Shown in pieces: positions 58,720-64,000 of a DNA stretch of 64,000 nt (its first letter is position 1; the number at the start of each line of letters is the position of its first letter). The translations under genes were made by a program, and so were the position numbers. The notes beneath the pieces are model-generated. The model was not told the origin of the DNA. It did not search any database and saw only the letters and a list, made by a program, of their open reading frames with translations. The DNA is from Pelodera strongyloides (lineage: Eukaryota; Nematoda; Chromadorea; Rhabditida; Rhabditidae), in assembly GCA_036852015.1 (NCBI GenBank), contig JAANDG010000165.1:124001-188000 (forward strand). Reading direction: 5' to 3'.

Positions 58720-59064
58720 TAGACTGGGTACTGGGCACGAGTGGCTGTTGATCTCCACCGGTGATTGCACGAGTAGTGCCTTAACTGGACCCTTCCCAGC
58801 CGACAAGGTGCACTTATTCAACCCTGTCTATTCCAAGCTGTCAGTTGCCAATTTAATCTCAAATGAACTTCTTTGTTCTTGTGGTAGCAAACTATGCCGG
58901 TTGGCCGTTGCCCTCTGCTTGTTATCTCCAACTTTCATTCAGCTTTGCGTGGCGAGAAATTCGACATTTTCCATGACAAGGAGAACAGCCGTTGTGCTGT
59001 GTTATTCCGTTTCATATTCAACAGACTGCATTTTGATATTGATCGCAGTTTCTTTAGTATGCGG
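58720..59064 (+). pseudogene. Caspase-like gene fragment (start of p20 domain)
   Basis: Two exon-like blocks on the plus strand. The first (58722-58806) ends GPFPADK at a GTGCAC donor. The second starts after TGGTAG at ~58889 and reads QTMPVGRCPLLVISNF, GEKFDIFHDKEN and LFRFIFNRLHFDID. This follows the order of a caspase p20 N-terminus (PRGxCLIINNxxF, then the RxGTDxD region, then FxxLHFEI). The two blocks join in phase. The catalytic His (SHG) and Cys (QACRG) regions are not found before the right arm begins, so it is at best a fragment or the 5' part of a broken gene. Confidence 0.5.
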
Positions 59065-60600
59065 CTTGTGTGTATGTATTCTAACTAGGAAATGGATTTT
59101 CTTCTCGAAGACGTTGCACCTGGTTTATATTTAAATGCACCAGAACATTTATTCGTCTGCTTCAGTTGGCATTAGTAGTTATATCTTGCCTACAAGAAGA
59201 GACCTTTCTCCCACTACTTCAGAATCGTCTATCTCTCATGAAGCGTCTCCTTGGGTTTACTTCAATTTCTTTCCGGAATAGTTGATGTCCGGATTTCGAA
59301 GATTCGTTTCGGAAAGAACGACTGTTGTGTGGATGTTTAATGAGAATCTTTAGCAATTCCGTTCTGTTTTACTAGTGTTCCCTTGATTAAAATACCATCC
59401 CGGAGCAGTGCTTCTCGCTTGAGAACTACAGTAATCCTAAGATTACAATTACTAGTTAGATGAATAGTTATCACTAGAGCCGGTAGAGGACATTGCGGCT
59501 GCGATGAAGCCCTGGTAAGATCCTCCTTCCACTAATGTGTGTCAGTCCTTGAGTCTCGTACCTTGGAATGATATCCCCATAGATATTCGCATATATTTAC
59601 AACCGACGGCAAATGTCTCTTGACTAATCAATGTAATCACTGTTCCATACATGATTTTGACATTTCGTGGTTTCTCATTAATCATGTTAGTAACAGATAA
59701 AGAAGCTTAACATTCTAGTACAGTAGGCAAACTCACAATCAATCTGACTACGGTAGTTGCTTCATCAAACCCCCTCATTATATACAGTTTTTTTTGCTCA
59801 AATATAAAGTGTCTACCTCAGAATCAACTAAGATATGAGCTCACTAGAATAATGAATAATCGTCCTTGCGTTCTTAACTCCTACATTTTAATTCGCCGGG
59901 AGCTGAATTAAATCAAAGAGGAAAAACAGTGGAAAATACTAGAGCTAAAATCTCCCGCTTTGCATAAGTAAGAAAATATCTGTGATGTTTGCCGCGGTAC
60001 ACATCATAATGGTCATTCTAATGACATGTTGGAGGATTATTACTCGAGTCAGACCAATTACAACTATGTATCGAAAGGACATATTTATGTGGAAAAAGAG
60101 AATAATGTAAGCCCTTTCTTCTTTAATCCAAATCTCACATTATCATAGAAAAGAAAAATCAATACAAACAAAGTATTTCAGAAAGCCAATTGAATAGGGT
60201 CGGCATTTCTGGTGCCTCCGACCTCTTAATCAGCCAGCAGAGTTTTGGTGGTGCAATGATTCTACTATAAGAAGTGTTAGGGGGCAATAATGCAGCACAA
60301 CGGTCAAACACAGAAAGAAGCTGAATCTGTAGTCAAATAGTTACATTTCCTTATAAGGAACACCTTGAATCGTTGCTGAACTAGACAGTATCCGAGGTGA
60401 TTACGGTAACCGATTACACGAGAATTTCGGGCGGGACTAGGGTGTTAATAACAGGGATACAGTATATAATATGTCTTGAAGAGTAAGTGTGGTACTCGTG
60501 ATAGTCGCATCTGTACATCAATCTATCCCCAACAAATCGCTACGGATATAAAAAAAAACTTTTAGATAGTAATAACTTTAGTAATGTAATAAAAGTCATC

Positions 60601-60750
60601 ATGACCCCAAAAAAGTTGCAATTGCAACTTTGGAGCGGAATCGAATTTTTCTTTACGTGGACACTAATATTTTTCTTTTTACTTCCATGTATCCTCGACA
60701 ACCACGTCCCGCTTCCGCAATGGCCTCCGTTTACGGATGTACAAGCTGGT
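60601..60750 (+). CDS. Possible first exon of a DRAM/TMEM150-like membrane protein
   Basis: ATG then MTPKKLQLQLWSGIEFFF, a hydrophobic helix, and NHVPLPQWPPFTD, ending at a GTAAGA donor. DRAM/TMEM150 proteins start with a TM helix followed by a GHV.P..P.ISD motif. No matching second exon was found. The ATG lies in the outer edge of the inverted repeat's right arm. Confidence 0.22.
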
Positions 60751-60869
60751 AAGACACACCTTTTGAAGATCTGTCTACGACTACTTATGTCTGCTTTCAG
60801 ACTGTATTATGTGAATATTTGTTCACATTAGTAGGGCGAATGTAGACCGAACTAGAATATGTTCTTTAA

Positions 60870-61044
60870 AGCGAAATACCAGCCGGTTTTTGAAACGCAT
60901 CTCAAATATCAGCATTCTTATGCAGTTATGCTAAAAGGGGTCTATTGGGGTCTATTTTTTATTCAAATTTATGCTCATTTGCATATGAAGCATAGGAAAG
61001 CAGGGAATACTCGATGCGTTTCAAAACCCGGCCGGTATTTCGCT
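60870..61044. mobile_element. TTAA-family MITE, copy 3
   Basis: Ends AGCGAAATACC...GGTATTTCGCT, perfect TTAA duplications at 60866-60869 and 61045-61048. Same body as copy 2. Confidence 0.9.
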
Positions 61045-62466
61045 TTAAATAAAACCAATTGAGTTTCAGATTCACAAACAAAAGGCTTTTTTTTCAGCAG
61101 TTGAGAGGATCAGATGGAAGGAAATGGATAAATGAGCAACTCATCAAAGGATAAAATTAATCTTCGTGATGATTGATGTTTTGTTTTGGAACCGTGTTTA
61201 CTTACCTTGAAGTGTGCTGAACGATGAGGATTATTAAAGCTTCTGTGGGCACCTCCCTTCCAATAAACTTATATGAGGGAGGGGTGACCGTTAGAGATAT
61301 CACTTCTCTTTCTCACAATTTTGGAAGCTTTTGTTGTTTTATATTCGGAGACAGGTATTTACTGGCGTCCTCCACTGTATAATAAATTTGAACACGAGGA
61401 GGCCACATACCAGAAGAATTTTCGCAAACTTTCTTTATTCTCATTTGTACTTTGTTACTCACTGTACACATTGATAAGCTCTTGTACTTTGTACTACAAA
61501 TATTTTATGCTCCAGAAAAAATTGAAGAATACTACCCAAATTGGGGAAATAACATCCCACAAAAATCGGCATTCTGCATGTCACGGGTTTAGATTTAGAT
61601 ATCTACAATTCTACCGGAATTTTGTATTGCCAAATATTGGCGCGTCTGATAAATTAGTTTGTTTGCTCTAATTGGAATGTGTTTGACATTGCGAAAATTT
61701 GCGCGAAATTTGTGCCGGTTGGCCCACATGCCTGAGGGCACTTGGCCGGTGCGCGGCCTGTACTAGGCATGGGAGATGGGAAGTTAGAGCCGCTATGTAT
61801 GCGTAGGCACACGACTTTTTTGTAGGCCGCGCACCAGCCAACGTTTCGCGTCGTTCCGTCGAATACCTGTGTGGGCCATGTTTTGGCCAATTCATTCGCG
61901 GACATTTATCGATAGAATTTAGAGAGATTGTGAAAATAACACTCAAATCTATCGTCTATCAATACCAATATTTGTTCATTTTTTTATTTTGTTGATAAAC
62001 TCTGCCGGTAATACTGAATTCTATATTATACTTGTGCTTCATATCTTATTTGATACCAGTCGGCTCACGCCGCCTGAGGCGACTTACATGGAAATATGAT
62101 TGGTTTAGCATGGGCATACTTATATACAAAGTTTCAAACGTATCATAAGAAATTCACATAAAAGGAAACAATTGCATATCGCATATGCATACTTCGATAT
62201 TGAGCGCTTTTTATACCCGACCACGAACGAGATTTGCATTTCCGTAACGCACATCGGTATGCAAATTACGCTACAGTTACTCTTTTATATAATGAGATTA
62301 TGCGTGTCTCATGTCAATAAACATCACTTTTAAGCAAACAATCTAAAACACTTCGAAGAATAGGGTCGAAGAATAGCCAAACAAAAGATTGAATTTTGAG
62401 ATAAATATGTCACCCAATGAAATAACCACTCAATATTACGCGGTATCCTTCATTATCGCTGGTTCT
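61045..62466. other. Unassigned region
   Basis: Contains an open frame at 61321-61671 with one hydrophobic segment (FSFVLCYSLYTLISSCTLYY) but no recognised family or neighbouring exons. A GC-richer patch at 61690-61900 pairs partly with itself (GGTTGGCCCACATG / TGTGGGCCATG; GGTGCGCGGCCTGTAC / GTAGGCCGCGCACC) and is probably another decayed inverted-repeat element. Confidence 0.35.
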
Positions 62467-62720
62467 ACTCTGTTCTTCTACTGCACGTTTCCCGCGAAAC
62501 AAAAATAAATCCCGTGTTTCCTGGCTGGCTAGCACCCAATCCCACGCAATAAGAAAAGTCGCATGTTTCCTGCCAGATTAGCCAATCATGTCCCGCAATT
62601 AAACATTAGGCAGGCCTTGTGTTAGCGGCAAGGACCCTGATTAGCGCTCGCAATAAGGACGGAATCCCGCGTTTCCCGCTAGTTTGGGAGGAAACATGGG
62701 ATTATGATTTCCGCTAAACT
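62467..62720 (-). repeat. Dispersed ~250-bp repeat, copy B
   Basis: Reverse complement of 25746-26000 over its full length, including the TCTGTTCTTCTACTGCAC end and the GTTTCCTCCCAAAC-type end. Confidence 0.85.
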
Positions 62721-64000
62721 TCAAATGAAGAACATAGTATTCCGGTGGATTAGATATGGATATAGTTTTGTATACTGTAAATGCAAGAGCCCCTAACCTC
62801 TACCTCTAACCTACTGCAAGAACCTCTAAGCATGTCACTAACACGCATGAAAATAAAAGCCCGAAGTCAATTGCTGAAGTCCTCAAAGAAAGGAATGATA
62901 AAAAATAAAGCTAGTCAATTCAATTCCTTCGTAAACATGGCCTCCAGGAAAAGAACAAGGATTCCAAAAATACTTTCCAAAAAAAAACAAAAAGGCATTT
63001 TTCAACCAATAATTAAATCGCAAACAAATACCGTAGTCAGAAGAGCTAAAAATAGCATCCAGTTTGCATGCATCTAGCATATTTCTACCTTTGTTGCAAT
63101 CACGCGTGCAAGATCAAAGCAGGTCCGGAGCAAGATTCATGCAAAATCCATTCTTTGGGCCAGGCGCGACTGCATCAAACTTGCAAACATCTTGTACATT
63201 TGCGAAAGTAATCTCCGCCATGGGCAGATTTTCATATTCCTTTTACTTTTCTCTTTGCAATGGTTTTCTTTCATATTTTTTACCTTTATATTCGTATTTT
63301 TTAGTTTTAAGTCCTATTTCTCATATTTTTTTAATTGAATAAGTAGTTGATTTTACATAAAATTGTTTGAAAAAGAAATAGTATCAATCCTGCATGCATC
63401 TCGCATAGTTTTTGCTTTGTTGGTTTTAATGCTTGCAAGATCAAGTGAAATTCGACGCGAGATTTACGCAAAGTTCATGCTCCGAAGCTGGCCAGTCTGC
63501 ATGAATCTTGCAAACATCTTAAATGGCACGAATCGTTGTCGGGGTGTGCTTTTTTCCCATGGATCTTTCTTAATTTCCTTCATACGTTTTACTTTTATGT
63601 GTTTCACTGTTGTTTTGCTCTGTTCTCGTCACTTTACTGTTTACCCCTGAGGCCGTATTTACCAACACACATGGAGCCCTCCCTAGGGTCGCGAGCGCTC
63701 TGAATCTCCTGCCTTCGCACTCTCTACGCACTCTTGTAGCTCCCTGGGGAGGCCAGGGAGGGCTCCCTGTGCATTCGTGAATACGGCCTCTGGTTCTTTT
63801 TGTTCATTCATCCGAAGTCTAAAGAAAATGCCCGCATTCCGCCAATTTTAACCTTTTGCAATTGACAGCCTATTCCGAGAGACATCACCCGATTGTAACA
63901 CACTGATGTCATGATCTCTTTTTTAAAGTTAATTTACGTCTTATTTTCCATTTATGATATTTTTAATTTGCAGGAAATATTGAATGGGCACTTTGGAAAA
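62721..64000. other. Unassigned right end
   Basis: A Lys/Ser-rich open frame at 62781-63077 has no recognisable domain. Two diverged direct copies of a ~130-bp segment sit at ~63066-63200 and ~63393-63520, both with GCATGCATCT(A/C)GCATA and CTTGCAAACATCTT. No gene is called. A further TIR element lies at 63649-63790. Confidence 0.35.
63649..63790. mobile_element. Short TIR element
   Basis: 142 bp with ~38-bp inverted ends: GAGGCCGTATTTACCAA...CACATGGAGCCCTCCCT on the left and AGGGAGGGCTCCCTGTG...TTCGTGAATACGGCCTC on the right. No target duplication is obvious. Confidence 0.75.

Larger units (their letters stand above)
56820..60625. mobile_element. 3.8-kb imperfect inverted repeat (long-arm foldback)
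   Basis: The left arm (~56820-58205) and right arm (~59195-60625) are reverse complements with small indels, roughly 80-90% alike by eye. Anchor pairs: GTTATTAACACCCTAGTCC (56950) with GGACTAGGGTGTTAATAAC (~60434); AATGTCAAAATCATGTATGG (57740) with its complement at ~59648; GGAGACGCTTCATGAGAGA (58150) with its complement at ~59236. The ~1-kb centre is single copy and contains a caspase-like exon. Sharp ends and a target duplication were not identified. It may be a transposon with long arms or a local inverted duplication around a gene fragment. Confidence 0.75.

Overview
The window is animal nuclear DNA. The genes are broken into many short exons by GT-AG introns, mostly 50-400 bp, with T-rich acceptors. 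The gene set is metazoan: a fused glutamyl-prolyl-tRNA synthetase, nicastrin, ARNT, a NuMA/LIN-5-like spindle protein, COA6, protein-only RNase P, 5-formyl-THF cyclo-ligase and a Mextli-like eIF4E-binding protein. The small NuMA-like protein, compact genes and a Mextli homologue suggest an invertebrate. I cannot name the phylum. All gene models below were spliced by hand. For every gene whose two ends are visible the exon lengths add up in frame, except where a problem is stated.

Layout, plus strand: 1-6320 is the 3' part of a long coiled-coil gene whose C-terminus carries the NuMA-type LGN/Pins-binding peptide. 7501-19756 is EPRS in 46 exons, with seven WHEP domains instead of the three in human. 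20196-26189 is nicastrin, with a poly-C run hiding one splice acceptor. 26951-27987 is COA6. About 28.13-32.38 kb is PRORP, the catalytic subunit of mitochondrial RNase P, with an apparent frameshift in a G run and a tRNA-like palindrome in one intron.

Layout, minus strand: 38342-33041 is ARNT, convergent with PRORP and with tRNA-Val(CAC) in its first intron. 43186-41223 is MTHFS. 52619-45201 is the Mextli-like gene, with a second candidate first exon at 50893.

From 52.6 to 64 kb I find no complete gene. The main object is a 3.8-kb imperfect inverted repeat (about 56.82-60.63 kb). Its ~1-kb centre contains at least one exon that looks like the start of a caspase p20 domain. Several families of short terminal-inverted-repeat elements recur in introns and intergenic DNA: a TTAA-flanked piggyBac-type family (4 copies), a TA-flanked family (2 copies), a CCCCGAT-rich family (2 copies), and a 250-bp repeat present twice in opposite orientations.

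The genes do not form one pathway. EPRS, PRORP, tRNA-Val and the Mextli-like gene all act in tRNA supply or translation. COA6 and PRORP are mitochondrial. Nicastrin is the receptor subunit of gamma-secretase and ARNT is a bHLH-PAS transcription factor.
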